Assembly: GCF_021272205.1 (NCBI RefSeq)
Contig: NZ_JAJSDX010000001.1
Span: 1-64,000 of the forward strand
Direction of reading: 5' to 3'
From: Pantoea sp. Mb-10
GTDB taxonomy: Bacteria > Pseudomonadota > Gammaproteobacteria > Enterobacterales > Enterobacteriaceae
DNA: 64,000 nt
Shown here: piece by piece, positions 52,095 through 62,845 of the stretch
Position numbering within the stretch: position 1 is the first letter of the stretch
Layout of the letters: each line of letters begins with the position of its first letter
Position numbers and translations under genes: made by a program
Notes under the pieces: model-generated
Database searches by the model: none
What the model saw: only the letters and a program-made list of their open reading frames with translations
Told to the model about the DNA's origin: nothing

Positions 52095-53204
52095 TTAGAT
52101 GATTTCCAGCTTGGCGCGCAGGCAGCCTGCACTTTCCATCGATTGCAGAATCGACATCAGCTCAATGGGCGTTGCCCCCAGCGCGTTAAGCGCACGCACC
52201 ACGTTGTTCAGGTTGGCGCCCGCATTCACCCGCTGCAGTGCACCGCCGCTCTGGCGTACGTCGATCTGCGTTTGCGTGGTCGCCACAGTCTGCCCACCGG
52301 CAAACGGCGTGTTCGGCTGACTGACGTTCTGCTGCTGGTTTACCGTCACCGACAGGTTGCCCTGCGCCACCGCACAGGTGTTCAAGGTCACTTCGCGGTT
52401 CATGACCACCGAACCCGTGCGTGAATTGATGATCACTTTGGCATCTTCAAGCGGTACAGACACATCGATATTCTGGATCTCAGACAGCACACGCACCTGC
52501 GAACTGTTATTCGCCGTGACGCGGATCTGCACCGTGCGCGCATCCAAGGGTTGCGCAAAGCCAAGACCGCGGCTGTTGACCGCATCAGAAATGCGCTGCG
52601 CCATGGTGAAATCTTCATTATTCAGCTGCAGGTTAATGGTGTTCTGGCTGCCAAAGTTGCTCTGTAGCTCACGCTCAACCGTTGCGCCGTCGGTGATACG
52701 CCCGCCGTTCAACTGGTTAACCTGTACGCTGCTCCCGCCTGCCGACGCGCCCGCGCCGCCCACCAGAATGTTGCCCTGTGCCAGCGCATAAACCTGGTTA
52801 TCGACCCCTTTCATCGGCGTCATTAACAGCGTACCGCCGCGCAGACTTTTGGCGTTACCCAGTGATGACACCACCACGTCAATGGTCTGGCCCTGACGGG
52901 CAAAGCTGGGCAGCTTAGCCGTGACCATCACGGCGGCCACGTTTTTCAACTGCATATTGGTGCCGGTTGGCACGGTGATGCCCAGCTGTGACAGCATGTT
53001 GCTTACCGTCTGCGTGGTAAATGGCGTTTGGGTTGTCTGGTCACCCGTGCCATCCAGTCCAACCACCAGACCGTAACCGATCAGCTGGTTTTCACGCACG
53101 CCCTGTATCGAGGTCAGGTCGCGAATGCGGTCAGCGTGGGCCAGCACGCTAACACCGAGCAGCAAGCTCAGGCCCAGACGCAGCAGTGTGTTCATCTTCA
53201 TCAT
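52095..53204 (-). CDS. flgI: Flagellar P-ring protein FlgI
   Basis: Periplasmic ring subunit, folded by FlgA. Signal peptide ending about AHA-DRIRDL (residues 1-24). [20 protein letters not shown] and [13 protein letters not shown] are family hallmarks. 369 residues. It ends 3 bp before flgJ starts. Confidence 0.97.
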   Translation of the reverse strand: MMKMNTLLRLGLSLLLGVSVLAHADRIRDLTSIQGVRENQLIGYGLVVGLDGTGDQTTQTPFTTQTVSNMLSQLGITVPTGTNMQLKNVAAVMVTAKLPSFARQGQTIDVVVSSLGNAKSLRGGTLLMTPMKGVDNQVYALAQGNILVGGAGASAGGSSVQVNQLNGGRITDGATVERELQSNFGSQNTINLQLNNEDFTMAQRISDAVNSRGLGFAQPLDARTVQIRVTANNSSQVRVLSEIQNIDVSVPLEDAKVIINSRTGSVVMNREVTLNTCAVAQGNLSVTVNQQQNVSQPNTPFAGGQTVATTQTQIDVRQSGGALQRVNAGANLNNVVRALNALGATPIELMSILQSMESAGCLRAKLEII

Positions 53205-53212
53205 TACCTCAA

Positions 53213-53923
53213 TTACATCGGCGACACGTTCAGGAAAAAGCGCTGGAACCAGCCCATGGTCTGCGCCTCATTGATATATCCGTTTCCGACGTACTCAATA
53301 CGTGCATCGGCCACCTGCGTTGACAACACGGCGTTGCTGGCGCTGATGGTGCGCGGGTTAACCACACCCGAGAAGCGGATAAACTCTGTTCCCTGGTTAA
53401 TTTCAATTTGCTTCTCACCCACCACGCGCAGGTTGCCGTTGGACAAGACCTGATTCACCGTGACGGTGATGGTGCCGGTAAAGGTGTTGTTGGCGGTTGC
53501 GCCGCCTTTACCTGCGAAATCGTTTTTACCGTCGGCGGACAGGTTGGCTTTTTCGCCGCCTGCGCCCACTAAACCGGCCAGACCGGTCGGCACGCCCGTG
53601 ACGCCGAAGCTGTTGCTGCCATCGCGCGAGGCGTTGGCGGACGAGCTCTTACTGGCGCTGACGTTCTCTTGCAGCGTAATGGTTAGCGTGTCACCGATGT
53701 TACGTGGACGGCGATCCTCAAACAGTGGCTGATAACCGTAGTTGAGTGGCGCAACGCCCTGAAAAATGGAACCGTTTACCACAGGCGGGGCAGAAGGCGT
53801 CGGCTCAGCCGTCGTCGAACCCTGTACCAGTGGCGTGCGCGGAACCAGCGCACAACCGTTAAGTGTCAGTAGCAGCGTGGCTACTAACCAATGCCCAGGC
53901 TTGAGAATCACTTGCTTCGCCAC
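53213..53923 (-). CDS. flgH: Flagellar L-ring lipoprotein FlgH
   Basis: Outer-membrane ring subunit. Lipobox LNGC with Cys24. [20 protein letters not shown], then [16 protein letters not shown] and [15 protein letters not shown] are conserved. 236 residues (E. coli 232). Confidence 0.97.
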   Translation of the reverse strand: MAKQVILKPGHWLVATLLLTLNGCALVPRTPLVQGSTTAEPTPSAPPVVNGSIFQGVAPLNYGYQPLFEDRRPRNIGDTLTITLQENVSASKSSSANASRDGSNSFGVTGVPTGLAGLVGAGGEKANLSADGKNDFAGKGGATANNTFTGTITVTVNQVLSNGNLRVVGEKQIEINQGTEFIRFSGVVNPRTISASNAVLSTQVADARIEYVGNGYINEAQTMGWFQRFFLNVSPM

Positions 53924-53984
53924 GGAGTTCTGACCTTTTTCATGTTCTTACACAGGCCAGTCAAGCTGGCCTGATGCCACCAGA

Positions 53985-54767
53985 TTAAATCTGGGTTAAC
54001 TTCGCCAGCATCTGATCGGAGGTGCTGATCGCCTTGCTGTTAATTTCATACGCGCGCTGCGTCTGGATCATCGAGACCAGCTCTTCCGCCACGTTGACGT
54101 TAGAGGTTTCAACATAGCCCTGATACAGCAGCCCGGCGCCGTTCTGGCCCGGCGTGCTTTGTGTCGGCGCGCCTGACGCCTGGGTTTCCTGATAGAGGTT
54201 TTCCCCGACGCTGTTGAGACCCGCATCGTTAATAAAGGTGCTCAACGTCAGCGTACCGACCTGCGCCGGGTTGGTTTGTCCCTGCTGCGTCACGCTCACG
54301 ACGCCATCACGCGACACGGTGATGCTGGTGGCGTTCGCGGGAATCGTGATCCCTGGCTGCACCGGAAAACCCGAGTTGGTTACCAGCTGACCATTTTGAT
54401 CGACCTGGAACGAGCCATCGCGGGTATACGCGGAGGTGCCATCGGGCATCTGCACTTCAAAATAGCCCTGGCCGTTGATCGCCACGTCTTTCGAGTTGCT
54501 GGTCTGCGACAGGTTACCTTGCGTGTGCAGACGCTCCGTGGTCACGGGACGCACACCGGTACCGATTTGCAGGCCCGACGGCAGCGTAGTCTGTTCGGAA
54601 GACTGCGTACCCGGCTGACGCAGGGTTTGATACATCAGATCTTCAAATACCGCGCGCGAACGTTTAAAGCCGTTGGTGCTCACGTTGGCGAGGTTGTTGG
54701 AGATGACGTCCATATTGGTTTGTTGGGCGTCAAGACCGGTTTTAGCGATCCACAAAGAACGAATCAT
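53985..54767 (-). CDS. flgG: Flagellar distal rod protein FlgG
   Basis: Distal rod subunit. [20 protein letters not shown], then [20 protein letters not shown] at the N-terminus; [20 protein letters not shown], then [19 protein letters not shown] at the C-terminus. 260 residues, as in E. coli. 17 bp after flgF. Confidence 0.98.
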   Translation of the reverse strand: MIRSLWIAKTGLDAQQTNMDVISNNLANVSTNGFKRSRAVFEDLMYQTLRQPGTQSSEQTTLPSGLQIGTGVRPVTTERLHTQGNLSQTSNSKDVAINGQGYFEVQMPDGTSAYTRDGSFQVDQNGQLVTNSGFPVQPGITIPANATSITVSRDGVVSVTQQGQTNPAQVGTLTLSTFINDAGLNSVGENLYQETQASGAPTQSTPGQNGAGLLYQGYVETSNVNVAEELVSMIQTQRAYEINSKAISTSDQMLAKLTQI

Positions 54768-54784
54768 GGTGTTTTCCTTACGCC

Positions 54785-55543
54785 TTAGCTGCTCATGTTG
54801 AGAAGCTGGTTGGCTTTCTGTTCGTTTTCATCGACGTTGCTGATGACTTTCATCTGCATCTCAAAACGTCGGGCGTTGGCGATCATGTCGACCATGGTTT
54901 CCATCGGCTTCACGTTACTGCCTTCAAGCACACCCGGCATCACGCTCACCGTCGCGTCGTTGGCCAGGGTCGCGCCGCGCGTGGCCTGTGCGGCCTGCGT
55001 GGGTCGAAACATGCCGTCGTCACCGCGCTGCAGCTCTTTGCCGGTGGCGCGCACCAGCTTCAGGCGGCCAATTTGCACCGTGGCGTTGGGCGCATCGCCC
55101 GCGTTACGCGAGGTGATGGTGCCATCGGCCGCGATGGTCAGTTCGGCACCTTGAGGAATGGCGATGGGGCCGCCGTCGCCCATCACCGGATTCCCCTGAA
55201 CGGTCAGAATGCCGGTAGGGCTGATCTGCATGTTGCCGTTGCGGGTATAGGCTTCTGTGCCATCTGCGGTGCGCACCGCCAGCCAGCCATCCTGCTGTAC
55301 CGCCACGTCCAGAGAGCGGCCAGTGTTATCCATGGCGCCAGGGCTCATGTCCGCGCCGGGCGTCGAAGCGGCGACCATGGTGCGCGTGGGCAATGACCAG
55401 CCGGTGACCGGCACGGCGCGCAGCGCGTTGAGCTGGGCACGAAAGCCCGGCGTAGACGCGTTGGCAAGGTTGCTCGCCGTCACCGATTGCTGTTCCATCG
55501 TCTGACTGGCGGCGCCCATGGCGGTGTATATCGCGTGATCCAT
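54785..55543 (-). CDS. flgF: Flagellar proximal rod protein FlgF
   Basis: Rod subunit of 252 residues: [20 protein letters not shown] at the start and [20 protein letters not shown] with [20 protein letters not shown] at the end, matching E. coli FlgF and not FlgE. It is full length with a normal start. The gene upstream should be flgE but is flgD, 64 bp away. Confidence 0.97.
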   Translation of the reverse strand: MDHAIYTAMGAASQTMEQQSVTASNLANASTPGFRAQLNALRAVPVTGWSLPTRTMVAASTPGADMSPGAMDNTGRSLDVAVQQDGWLAVRTADGTEAYTRNGNMQISPTGILTVQGNPVMGDGGPIAIPQGAELTIAADGTITSRNAGDAPNATVQIGRLKLVRATGKELQRGDDGMFRPTQAAQATRGATLANDATVSVMPGVLEGSNVKPMETMVDMIANARRFEMQMKVISNVDENEQKANQLLNMSS

Positions 55544-55607
55544 AATGCAATCCCGTTAACGTTGTCGTATCAGTGACCAGGGTAATAACCGACTGGCCGT
55601 GCGCGTG
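55544..55607 (-). other. flgD-flgF junction where flgE should be
   Basis: 64 bp run from the flgD TGA to the flgF ATG. No flgE codons are recognisable, although a hook gene of about 1.2 kb is expected here. GGGA just before flgF provides its ribosome site. CGTTAA 14-19 bp before the flgF ATG could be the last codon and stop of a lost flgE, but this is speculative. Confidence 0.85.
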
Positions 55608-56279
55608 TCAGAGAATCTGACGAACCTCATCCAGGGTGGCGGAACCCAACGTGCCAAGATCCAGCTTGCTGGTGCCGTTCACGGTGGTAACGCCATTGAC
55701 GTAAGCCAGGTTGAGCGGCTGCGCCACCAATTGGTTGGTGCCATCGCTGGCCGCCAGGCTGAAGCTGTATTTGCCGTCTGGCGCGACGCTGCCATCATCC
55801 AGCTTGCCGTCCCACGAGAAGGTGTGCACGCCCGCGCTGAGTTTGCCCAGATCGATGGTCCGTACCGTTGTGCCATTGCTGTCTTTCACCGTGACGCTGC
55901 TGCTGGTCGCGGCGGAAGCCAGCTCCAGGCCGAACGGCGTGGTGGTGCCACTGCCAACCAACACCTGCGAACCTTTCACCATCACACCGTGACCGATCAG
56001 CGTTGAACTCTGCAGTGACTGGCTGGTGCTGATCTGCCCAGAGATCGATCCCAGCGTGGTATTGAGTTTCTCAATGCCGCCCAGGGTATTGATTTGCGCC
56101 AACTGCGTGGTGAGCTGGCTGTTGTCCATGGGATTGGTGGGATCCTGGTTTTTTAACTGCGCCACCAGCATGGTCAGAAATTGATTCTGCAGGTCGGCAG
56201 AGCTGTTGGTGCTGCTTGTACTGCTGGACGACAGAACCGTTGGGTCCAGATTGTCTTTAATTCCTACTGATAAACTCAT
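55608..56279 (-). CDS. flgD: Flagellar hook-capping protein FlgD
   Basis: Hook scaffolding cap. LQNQFLTMLVAQLKNQDPTN with PMDNSQLTTQLAQ is the conserved N-terminal motif; a FlgD Ig/Tudor region follows; the end STLDEVRQIL-like (ATLDEVRQIL) is complete. 223 residues (E. coli 231). It is intact although its client FlgE is not encoded next to it. Confidence 0.97.
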   Translation of the reverse strand: MSLSVGIKDNLDPTVLSSSSTSSTNSSADLQNQFLTMLVAQLKNQDPTNPMDNSQLTTQLAQINTLGGIEKLNTTLGSISGQISTSQSLQSSTLIGHGVMVKGSQVLVGSGTTTPFGLELASAATSSSVTVKDSNGTTVRTIDLGKLSAGVHTFSWDGKLDDGSVAPDGKYSFSLAASDGTNQLVAQPLNLAYVNGVTTVNGTSKLDLGTLGSATLDEVRQIL

Positions 56280-56291
56280 GTTCGCGCTCCG

Positions 56292-56696
56292 TTACTGGCC
56301 GAGTGTCAGGGTTTTCATCATCATCGACTTCACCGTATTCAGCACTTCCACGTTGGCCTGATAGCTGCGCGAAGCGGACATGGTGTTCACGCTTTCTGCC
56401 ACCACATCCACGTTAGGCATCTTGACGTAGCCCTTTTCATCCGCCATGGGATTGCCTGGGTCATAGACCAGCTTCGCCGGCGAGGGATCGTCAACGATGC
56501 TGGCGACTTTCACCCCGCCAGTTGCGCTGCCGGGGGCCGCATTGGTCTGGAAAACCACTTGCTTGGCGACGTAAGGCTTGCCGTCTGGCCCGGTCACGCT
56601 GTCGGCGTTTGCCAGGTTACTGGCGCTGACGTTCAGGCGCTGAGACTGGGCCGTCATCGCCGAGCCCGCGATATCAAAAATGTTTAGCAATGCCAT
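56292..56696 (-). CDS. flgC: Flagellar proximal rod protein FlgC
   Basis: [20 protein letters not shown], then [20 protein letters not shown] and the C-terminal [20 protein letters not shown]. 134 residues, as in E. coli. 2 bp after flgB. Confidence 0.98.
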   Translation of the reverse strand: MALLNIFDIAGSAMTAQSQRLNVSASNLANADSVTGPDGKPYVAKQVVFQTNAAPGSATGGVKVASIVDDPSPAKLVYDPGNPMADEKGYVKMPNVDVVAESVNTMSASRSYQANVEVLNTVKSMMMKTLTLGQ

Positions 56697-56698
56697 GC

Positions 56699-57112
56699 TT
56701 ATTGCCCCTGCAGTACGCTCATCATGCCTTTGATTTGGCTGGTGATGAGAGTGAGATCGGTTTGGTATTTCAGGCTGTTATCCGCAAACTGCGTACGTTC
56801 ACGATCCATATCCACGGTGTTGCCATCCGCGGCAGGTTGATCGGGAATGCGGTACATCAGGTCCAGCGACGCTGGCGTAGCGGCTTCAGCGGCGATGTGG
56901 CGCGAGGACGTCACGTTTAGCGCCATGCTGCTGCCGGCAACGCGGCCATTTTCCATCACCTTGCTGAGCTGGCTGGCAAAATCGATATCCCGCGCCTGAT
57001 AGCCTGGGGTGTCAGCGTTGGCGATATTAGACGCCAAAATTTCCTGGCGCTGCGCCCGCAGGTTTAACGCTTCTGTACCGAATCGCAGCGCGGCATCGAG
57101 TTTGTCGAGCAT
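56699..57112 (-). CDS. flgB: Flagellar proximal rod protein FlgB
   Basis: Starts [20 protein letters not shown] at ATG 57112, with GGAGG upstream, giving 137 residues (E. coli 138). [20 protein letters not shown] is the family motif. The longer frame to 57223 runs into the promoter region and is rejected. First gene of the flgB operon, divergent from flgA. Confidence 0.97.
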   Translation of the reverse strand: MLDKLDAALRFGTEALNLRAQRQEILASNIANADTPGYQARDIDFASQLSKVMENGRVAGSSMALNVTSSRHIAAEAATPASLDLMYRIPDQPAADGNTVDMDRERTQFADNSLKYQTDLTLITSQIKGMMSVLQGQ

Positions 57113-57264
57113 GCTTCCTCCGCGAATGAGAATTTTGAGCTGACAGCTTAAGTGGAGGAATGCAAGAGCGATCGTCTGAATAGCAGCAAAAATCGCAGCT
57201 ATTTTCGACATTGATTTTTTCAATACGCGCGTAAACTCTGCCCATCATTGTTCAGGAGGCGTTT
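57113..57264. promoter_or_regulatory. Divergent flgB / flgA promoter region
   Basis: 152 bp between the two flagellar operons. In E. coli FlhDC activates both from here. I did not pinpoint an FlhDC site. Confidence 0.55.
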
Positions 57265-57924
57265 ATGCGCAGAACCCTTCCCTTCATCGCTGTCTGCTGT
57301 TTGCTGCTGGCGCTGCCCGCTGCGGCGGCGGATTTAACGGCACAGCTGACGCAATTTTTTAAAGCGCGCGATCCCCAGCATGCGGCAGGTATGACGGTGG
57401 TGATCCGCACACCACAGGCACAGTGGCCCACGTGTGACACGCCTGCGCTTGAGCTGCCCGGTAACAGCCGCCAATGGGGCAATTTGAGCCTGAAAACCAG
57501 CTGCGATCAGAATCGCCGTTTTTTGCAGGTGCAAGTGCAAGTGACCGGTGAGTATTTAGTGACCAGCCGCCAGATTACGCGCGGCAGCACGCTGACCGCT
57601 GATGATTTCAAACTGGAGAGCGGCCGCCTCGACCAGCTGCCGCCGCGCGCGCTCTTTGATAACAGCAGCGTTGTGGACGGCATCGCGCTGCGCGACATCT
57701 CGCCCGGTCAGCCGGTTACCGCAAGCATGCTGCGCCAACCGTGGCGCGTGAAAGCAGGACAAAATGTCATGGTAGTGGCAAGCGGAAACGGCTTTAACGC
57801 CAGCAGTGAAGGTCAGGCGCTTAACAACGCCAGTGCCGCGCAACAAGTGCGGGTACGCATGGGAAATGGTCAGGTGGTTAGCGGTCGCGTCGATGCGGAT
57901 GGGAATATTCTGATATCACTCTAA
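57265..57924 (+). CDS. flgA: P-ring assembly chaperone FlgA
   Basis: Periplasmic chaperone for FlgI. Signal peptide (FIAVCCLLLALPAAAA) then a SAF-like domain: LVTSRQITRGSTLTADDFKL and DISPGQPVTASMLRQPWRVK. 219 residues, as in E. coli. Confidence 0.96.
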   Translation: MRRTLPFIAVCCLLLALPAAAADLTAQLTQFFKARDPQHAAGMTVVIRTPQAQWPTCDTPALELPGNSRQWGNLSLKTSCDQNRRFLQVQVQVTGEYLVTSRQITRGSTLTADDFKLESGRLDQLPPRALFDNSSVVDGIALRDISPGQPVTASMLRQPWRVKAGQNVMVVASGNGFNASSEGQALNNASAAQQVRVRMGNGQVVSGRVDADGNILISL

Positions 57925-57939
57925 AGCGAGAAAGAACAC

Positions 57940-57966
57940 TAAAGAACACAGGTGTTCTGCCGATAG
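57940..57966 (+). promoter_or_regulatory. Sigma-28 (FliA) promoter of flgMN
   Basis: TAAAGAAC-N11-GCCGATAG, 6/8 and 7/8 with the exact 11-bp spacer. It lies 15 bp after flgA and 73 bp before flgM. Confidence 0.85.
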
Positions 57967-58039
57967 AGTTATCAACGAAGACATTACCCTAGGCTGATTC
58001 AGCAGGTTAACTCCCGCTGACCCCACAAGGAGCAAGACC

Positions 58040-58345
58040 ATGAGCATCGACAGAACGCAGCCCCTTAACCCGGTTAGCACTGTTCAATCACGCGACGCCA
58101 ACGATAACAGCGGTAAAGTGCGTCAAAATGCCGCCCCCGCTGCTCGTACTCCTACTGAGAACGGTGCGGAGGTCAAGCTGAGCAGCGCCCAGGCGCAGCT
58201 GATGCAACCCAGCAGCAAAGATATTAACACAGCGCGCGTAGAGCAGCTGAAAACCGCCATTCGTAATGGTGAACTGAAAATGGATACCGGTAAGATCGCC
58301 GATGCGCTGATTGCCGATACCAGGGCATATTTAGAGGGGAACTAA
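58040..58345 (+). CDS. flgM: Anti-sigma-28 factor FlgM
   Basis: Binds FliA until the hook-basal body is finished, then is exported. [19 protein letters not shown], then [10 protein letters not shown] and [20 protein letters not shown] are typical. 101 residues (E. coli 97). AAGGAG before the ATG. Confidence 0.96.
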   Translation: MSIDRTQPLNPVSTVQSRDANDNSGKVRQNAAPAARTPTENGAEVKLSSAQAQLMQPSSKDINTARVEQLKTAIRNGELKMDTGKIADALIADTRAYLEGN

Positions 58346-58350
58346 TCCCA

Positions 58351-58782
58351 ATGGATAATCTGCAGACCACGTTAGATAAAATGCAGGATGTGCTGTCGTC
58401 GCTGAGCCACGTCATGGACGAAGAGCAACAGCAGCTTTCTGCCGGCCAGGTTAATGGCAACCTGCTGCAGCGCATTTCAGAAGATAAAAGCGCGCTGCTC
58501 ACCACGTTGAACTATCTGGACGAGATGCGCCGCAACGCTGAAAAGACGTGTGGCGCGCAGGCACCTTACAGTGGTCATAGCGACATTGCCCGTCGCTGGC
58601 AGAGTATCCAGCAGCACACCCGCCGCTTACGCGATACCAATACGCATAACGGCCTGCTGCTGCAGCAGCAACTCACCTTTACCCAAGAGGCGTTGGCGGT
58701 ATTGAAACCGCATCAGACCCAGGCGTTTTATGGACCTGATGGCCTTGGGAAAGGGCATTCAACCCTCAGTCACAAAGCATAA
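58351..58782 (+). CDS. flgN: Flagellar export chaperone FlgN
   Basis: Chaperone for FlgK and FlgL. Helical 143-residue protein: LQTTLDKMQDVLSSLSHVMD, then a central helix and LLLQQQLTFTQEALAVLKPH. 5 bp after flgM. Confidence 0.95.
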   Translation: MDNLQTTLDKMQDVLSSLSHVMDEEQQQLSAGQVNGNLLQRISEDKSALLTTLNYLDEMRRNAEKTCGAQAPYSGHSDIARRWQSIQQHTRRLRDTNTHNGLLLQQQLTFTQEALAVLKPHQTQAFYGPDGLGKGHSTLSHKA

Positions 58783-58810
58783 AAAATCCCGCCGCGGCGG
58801 GATTTTTTTT
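58781..58810. terminator. Bidirectional terminator flgN / murJ
   Basis: AAAAAATCCCGCC / GGCGGGATTTTTTTT stem-loop starting inside the flgN stop codon and lying between the converging genes. Confidence 0.93.
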
Positions 58811-60347
58811 ACGCCTGCGTACGGCGGGCGAAATCTTTGGGGCGGAACCCTAACAGCGCCAGCATCACAAAGTAGCTGCCGCCGCCTACCGCACACACCG
58901 CCGCAAGCCGCAGCAGTCGCCATACCATTTGGCCCTCTTCCCACGCGGGCATCACCTGCAACAGACCTAACAGCGCGGCGGCCATAACGCCCACCGCCAG
59001 CATCAGGCGCAGCAGGAAGCTGAGCCAGCCCGGCTGCGGCTGAAAGATATCCTGTTTACGCAGTTGCCAGTAAAGCAAACTGGCGTTAACGCAGGCCGCG
59101 AGACCAATCGACAGCGATAAACCGGCGTGTTTCAGCGGTCCGATAAAGGCCAGATTCATGAGCTGCGTCATGACCAGCGTCACAAGGGCGATCTTCACCG
59201 GGGTTTTGATGTCCTGACGGGAATAAAAGCCCGGCGCCAGCACCTTCACCACAATCAGCCCCATCAGCCCCACCGAGTAGGCGATCAGCGCGCGCTGCGT
59301 CATGGCCGCGTCAAACGCGGTAAATTTACCGTACTGGAACAGCGCCACGGTGAGCGGCCCCGAGAGAATGCCCAACGCAACGGCGCACGGCAGCGCCAGC
59401 AGGAAGCAGAGGCGTAACCCCCAATCCATTAGTCGCGAATACTCGGCCTGGTTGCCGCTCGAGAAACTTTTTGCCAGCGACGGCAACAAAATGGTACCCA
59501 GCGCGACGCCAAGCACGCCGGACGGGAACTCCATCAGGCGGTCAGCGTAATACATCCATGACACCGAGCCGGACACCAGGAACGAGGCAAAGATGGTGTT
59601 AATGATCAGCGAGATTTGGCTTACCGAGACGCCGAGAATAGCGGGCCCCATTTGCCGCATCACGCGCCACACGCCGGCATCGCGCAGGTTGAGGCGCGGC
59701 AGCACCAGCATGCCAATTTTTTTTAGGTGCGGCAGTTGATAGCCCAGCTGCAGCACTCCGCCTACCACCACCGCCCACGCCAGCGCCATCACCGGCGGAT
59801 GGAAATGCGGCGCGGCAAAGACCGCGAACCCAATCATGCTGATATTCAGCAACGTCGGCGCAAAGGCCGGCACCGAGAAGCGGTTCCACGTATTAAGAAT
59901 GGCCCCCGCCAGCGAGGCCAGCGAGATCAACAAAATATAGGGGAAAGTGACGCGCAGCAGCGAGCTGGTCAGCGCGAATTTATCGGCGGTGTCGGCAAAG
60001 CCCGGCGCCGTAACGATGATCACCCACGGCGCCGCGATCATGCCCAGGATCGTCACCACCGCCAGCACCAGCGTGAGCAAGCCGGAAACATACGCGACAA
60101 ACACGCGGGTCGCCTCTTCTCCCTGCTTGCTTTTATATTCCGCCAGGATGGGCACAAAAGCCTGTGAAAATGCCCCTTCGGCAAAAATACGCCGCAGTAA
60201 GTTGGGCAGTTTAAACGCCACAAAAAAGGCATCGGTGGCCATACCGGCACCAAAGACGCGCGCCACAATGGCATCGCGGGCAAAGCCCAGCACGCGGGAA
60301 AACAACGTCATCGAACTGACCGCAGCCAGCGATTTCAGCAAATTCAT
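58809..60347 (-). CDS. murJ: Lipid II flippase MurJ
   Basis: Moves lipid II across the inner membrane. MOP-family protein with about 14 TM segments. The start [20 protein letters not shown] and the motif [20 protein letters not shown] match E. coli MurJ. ATG 60347 gives 512 residues (E. coli 511); ATG 60359 is four codons longer and unsupported. Confidence 0.97.
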   Translation of the reverse strand: MNLLKSLAAVSSMTLFSRVLGFARDAIVARVFGAGMATDAFFVAFKLPNLLRRIFAEGAFSQAFVPILAEYKSKQGEEATRVFVAYVSGLLTLVLAVVTILGMIAAPWVIIVTAPGFADTADKFALTSSLLRVTFPYILLISLASLAGAILNTWNRFSVPAFAPTLLNISMIGFAVFAAPHFHPPVMALAWAVVVGGVLQLGYQLPHLKKIGMLVLPRLNLRDAGVWRVMRQMGPAILGVSVSQISLIINTIFASFLVSGSVSWMYYADRLMEFPSGVLGVALGTILLPSLAKSFSSGNQAEYSRLMDWGLRLCFLLALPCAVALGILSGPLTVALFQYGKFTAFDAAMTQRALIAYSVGLMGLIVVKVLAPGFYSRQDIKTPVKIALVTLVMTQLMNLAFIGPLKHAGLSLSIGLAACVNASLLYWQLRKQDIFQPQPGWLSFLLRLMLAVGVMAAALLGLLQVMPAWEEGQMVWRLLRLAAVCAVGGGSYFVMLALLGFRPKDFARRTQA

Positions 60348-60468
60348 AATGTGAGGCACACCCTGAAAAGTGTCGGAAAAATGAGCGACTTAGCGCGGGC
60401 ATCGGCAGATGCCCGGCGATAGTCTACTGCGGTGCAGGGAAATGACCAGCGTTGAGTGTTACAAGGGG

Positions 60469-61389
60469 TTATTCCTGCTCGGCCTGACGAATCAGTTTTT
60501 CTACCAGACGCTGCGCCGCCAGCGCCTGTTCACCGCTGGTTTCAGGCATCGTCTGATTTTGCACGCAGGCAATAAAGTGCTGTGCAGCGCCGGTGAAACC
60601 GCGCTGCGTTAAATGGCTTTGCCACGACGGCGGCAGATCCAGTCTCAAGCCGCTGGCGCTCTCCTGCTGCCACTCGCGCATATCGTTGATCTGGATGTAA
60701 TCGCCGTCGCACACCGCCGTGACCACTTCGCGCTGCGTACCGGCGCGGCGATGCATGCTGGTGGTAACCTGCAACGCGCCAGCAGAAAAATGGTGCTCTG
60801 CATAGCGCATCTGGCCGTCGTCGTTGGTGTCCATATAGCCATGCTGATGCGCGAGTTTGCCGCCCGCCAGCCACAGCGCGGTATCCACGACGTGCAGGTA
60901 GTCATCGAGCAGCGTGAAGCGCAGATCGTGCGGACCGATGCTATCGGTGCGGTGCTTCTCAATGCGCAGCGCGGCGGCGTGCGGCATCGCGGCTTTGAGC
61001 TGCTGATAGTGCGGGGCAAAGCGACGATTAAAAGCCACCATCAGCTTTCGCCCCCGTTTCTCGGCCAGTGACACCAAGGTTTCGGCCTGATGCAGCGTCT
61101 CGGCCAGCGGTTTGTCGACGCAGACATCTTTGCCCGCCAGTAACAGCGCCTGTACCACCTCAAAATGCGAGGCGGTGCTGCTGTGTACAAACACAGCGTC
61201 GCTGGCCGCGGCCAGCGCGTCCAGCCGGCTAAAGCACGGCATGCGATAGCTGGCGCACAGCGCCTGTGCCTTCTCCTGATTCGGCGAAAAAGCCCCGGCC
61301 AGCTGCCACTCCGTGGCCTGCGCCAGCACCGGCAGCCAGGCCTTTTGCGCGATACCGCCCAATCCCACGATTCCTATCCGCAGCGTCAT
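60469..61389 (-). CDS. mviM: Gfo/Idh/MocA-family oxidoreductase MviM (YceM)
   Basis: Predicted NAD(P)-dependent dehydrogenase of unknown substrate. Rossmann motif GIVGLGGIAQKAWLPVL, EKHRTDS and CVDKPLAETL with the catalytic-type Lys. 306 residues (E. coli 307). yceH stops 2 bp upstream, so the two are co-transcribed. Confidence 0.94.
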   Translation of the reverse strand: MTLRIGIVGLGGIAQKAWLPVLAQATEWQLAGAFSPNQEKAQALCASYRMPCFSRLDALAAASDAVFVHSSTASHFEVVQALLLAGKDVCVDKPLAETLHQAETLVSLAEKRGRKLMVAFNRRFAPHYQQLKAAMPHAAALRIEKHRTDSIGPHDLRFTLLDDYLHVVDTALWLAGGKLAHQHGYMDTNDDGQMRYAEHHFSAGALQVTTSMHRRAGTQREVVTAVCDGDYIQINDMREWQQESASGLRLDLPPSWQSHLTQRGFTGAAQHFIACVQNQTMPETSGEQALAAQRLVEKLIRQAEQE

Positions 61390-61390
61390 C

Positions 61391-62035
61391 TTAAGATTCC
61401 TTATTCAGTAACTGCTGCAGTTGCAGCTGCATGTGCTGTACCGTCGCCTCGAGCTGCGCCACGCGCGCTGCCAGGGGGTCGTCATCCAGGCGCTCGCCGT
61501 GATCCAGGGATGGCGCGACGGGCTCTTCATCGCCAAACAGGTGCATGTAGCGGCATTCGCGCTTGCCGGGCTCACGCGCCAGCCGCACGACCATTGCCCC
61601 CTCGTCGCGGGCGCTAAGCTGCGCCAGCGTATACTCCACCTCCTCAACATCGCTGAACGCATGCAGACGCCCGCTGCGCGAACGCAGTTCGCCCGGCGTC
61701 TGGGCGCCGCGCAGAAACAGCAGCGTCAGCACCGCCACTTCGGCACTGTTTAACCGTATATTGCCGAAGGCTGAATTGCAGAAGCGCTGCTCATATTTAC
61801 TCACGCGCTGGCCAAAACCACTGTTGGCGGTGACCAGATGCTGCTTTTCCAGCGCGTCGAGCTGCGCCTGCACATCCGCTTCGCTCAGGTTCATCACGGG
61901 CTCGCGATTGGATTTTTGATTACATGCGCTCACCAGCGCATTAAGCGAGAGCGGATAGAGTTCCGGCGTGGTGACCTGTTTTTCCAACAGCGAGCCGAGA
62001 ATGCGCAGCGCCTGCGCGGATAACGCCATTTTCAT
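61391..62035 (-). CDS. yceH: YceH family protein (DUF480)
   Basis: Two winged-helix-like repeats: [20 protein letters not shown], then [20 protein letters not shown], then [20 protein letters not shown]. Ends in a coiled-coil-like Gln-rich tail. 214 residues; function unknown. Confidence 0.94.
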   Translation of the reverse strand: MKMALSAQALRILGSLLEKQVTTPELYPLSLNALVSACNQKSNREPVMNLSEADVQAQLDALEKQHLVTANSGFGQRVSKYEQRFCNSAFGNIRLNSAEVAVLTLLFLRGAQTPGELRSRSGRLHAFSDVEEVEYTLAQLSARDEGAMVVRLAREPGKRECRYMHLFGDEEPVAPSLDHGERLDDDPLAARVAQLEATVQHMQLQLQQLLNKES

Positions 62036-62044
62036 GAATTTTCC

Positions 62045-62641
62045 TTAAAATTGGCCGCGCTGACCTGGCGTCCACTCCCGCCAGGTCAGCGCGGTGAGCA
62101 CGTGATCCTGCCAGCGGCCATCAATCATTAAATAATCTTTCGCGTAGCCCTCTTTCTCAAACCCCAGACGCGCAAGAAGATCCCCGCTGCGCTGATTGTG
62201 CGGCATGTAGTTGGCCATAATGCGGTGAATATGCTGCTGACGCTGCATATAGCGGATCGCCGCCTGCAGTGCTTCAAACATCATGCCTTGCCCCTGCCAC
62301 TTTTCCCCCAGCGAATAACCGAGGTAACAGGCGTGAAAAGAGCCGCGCAGCACGTTGCTGAAATTCGCCACGCCACGGACTTCGTTCTCTTCCGGGTCCA
62401 TCAAAATAAAATAGAAGGCCGATCCCTGTTTATGCATGTCGGCAATCAGGCTTAGCCGCGCCTGCCAGCCGGAGGGATAGCAGTGGCTGTCATCACGCAC
62501 CGGCTCCCAGGGCTTGAGAAAGGCGCGGTTTTCCGCGTAATAATCTGCCAGTCGCCAGGCATCTCGCTCGTGGACTAACCGGACAACTAATCTATCGGTG
62601 GTAAGGCGCGCACGTGGGCCGGCAGAACGATAGCCAAACAT
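62045..62641 (-). CDS. rimJ: Ribosomal protein S5 alanine N-acetyltransferase RimJ
   Basis: GNAT enzyme that acetylates the N-terminus of S5. [20 protein letters not shown], then [20 protein letters not shown] (acetyl-CoA loop), then [20 protein letters not shown]. 198 residues (E. coli 194). mdtH, next to it in E. coli, is missing. Confidence 0.97.
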   Translation of the reverse strand: MFGYRSAGPRARLTTDRLVVRLVHERDAWRLADYYAENRAFLKPWEPVRDDSHCYPSGWQARLSLIADMHKQGSAFYFILMDPEENEVRGVANFSNVLRGSFHACYLGYSLGEKWQGQGMMFEALQAAIRYMQRQQHIHRIMANYMPHNQRSGDLLARLGFEKEGYAKDYLMIDGRWQDHVLTALTWREWTPGQRGQF

Positions 62642-62845
62642 CTTTTCTCCTGAAATCCATGACGTGAGAAGGGATCGCCAACGGCGATACGCTCCACTAT
62701 AACCGCCTGTCCGGCTGCGGTAAAACGGTGCGGCGACCGCGTGCAGGTGCGACGCGTTTGCTGCCCTTCTCGATCTCTTCCATACTTTTCTCGCAACCGG
62801 AAAAAAAGGTGACGGCGGTCACCCCATAACCTCAGGAGATGCGAA

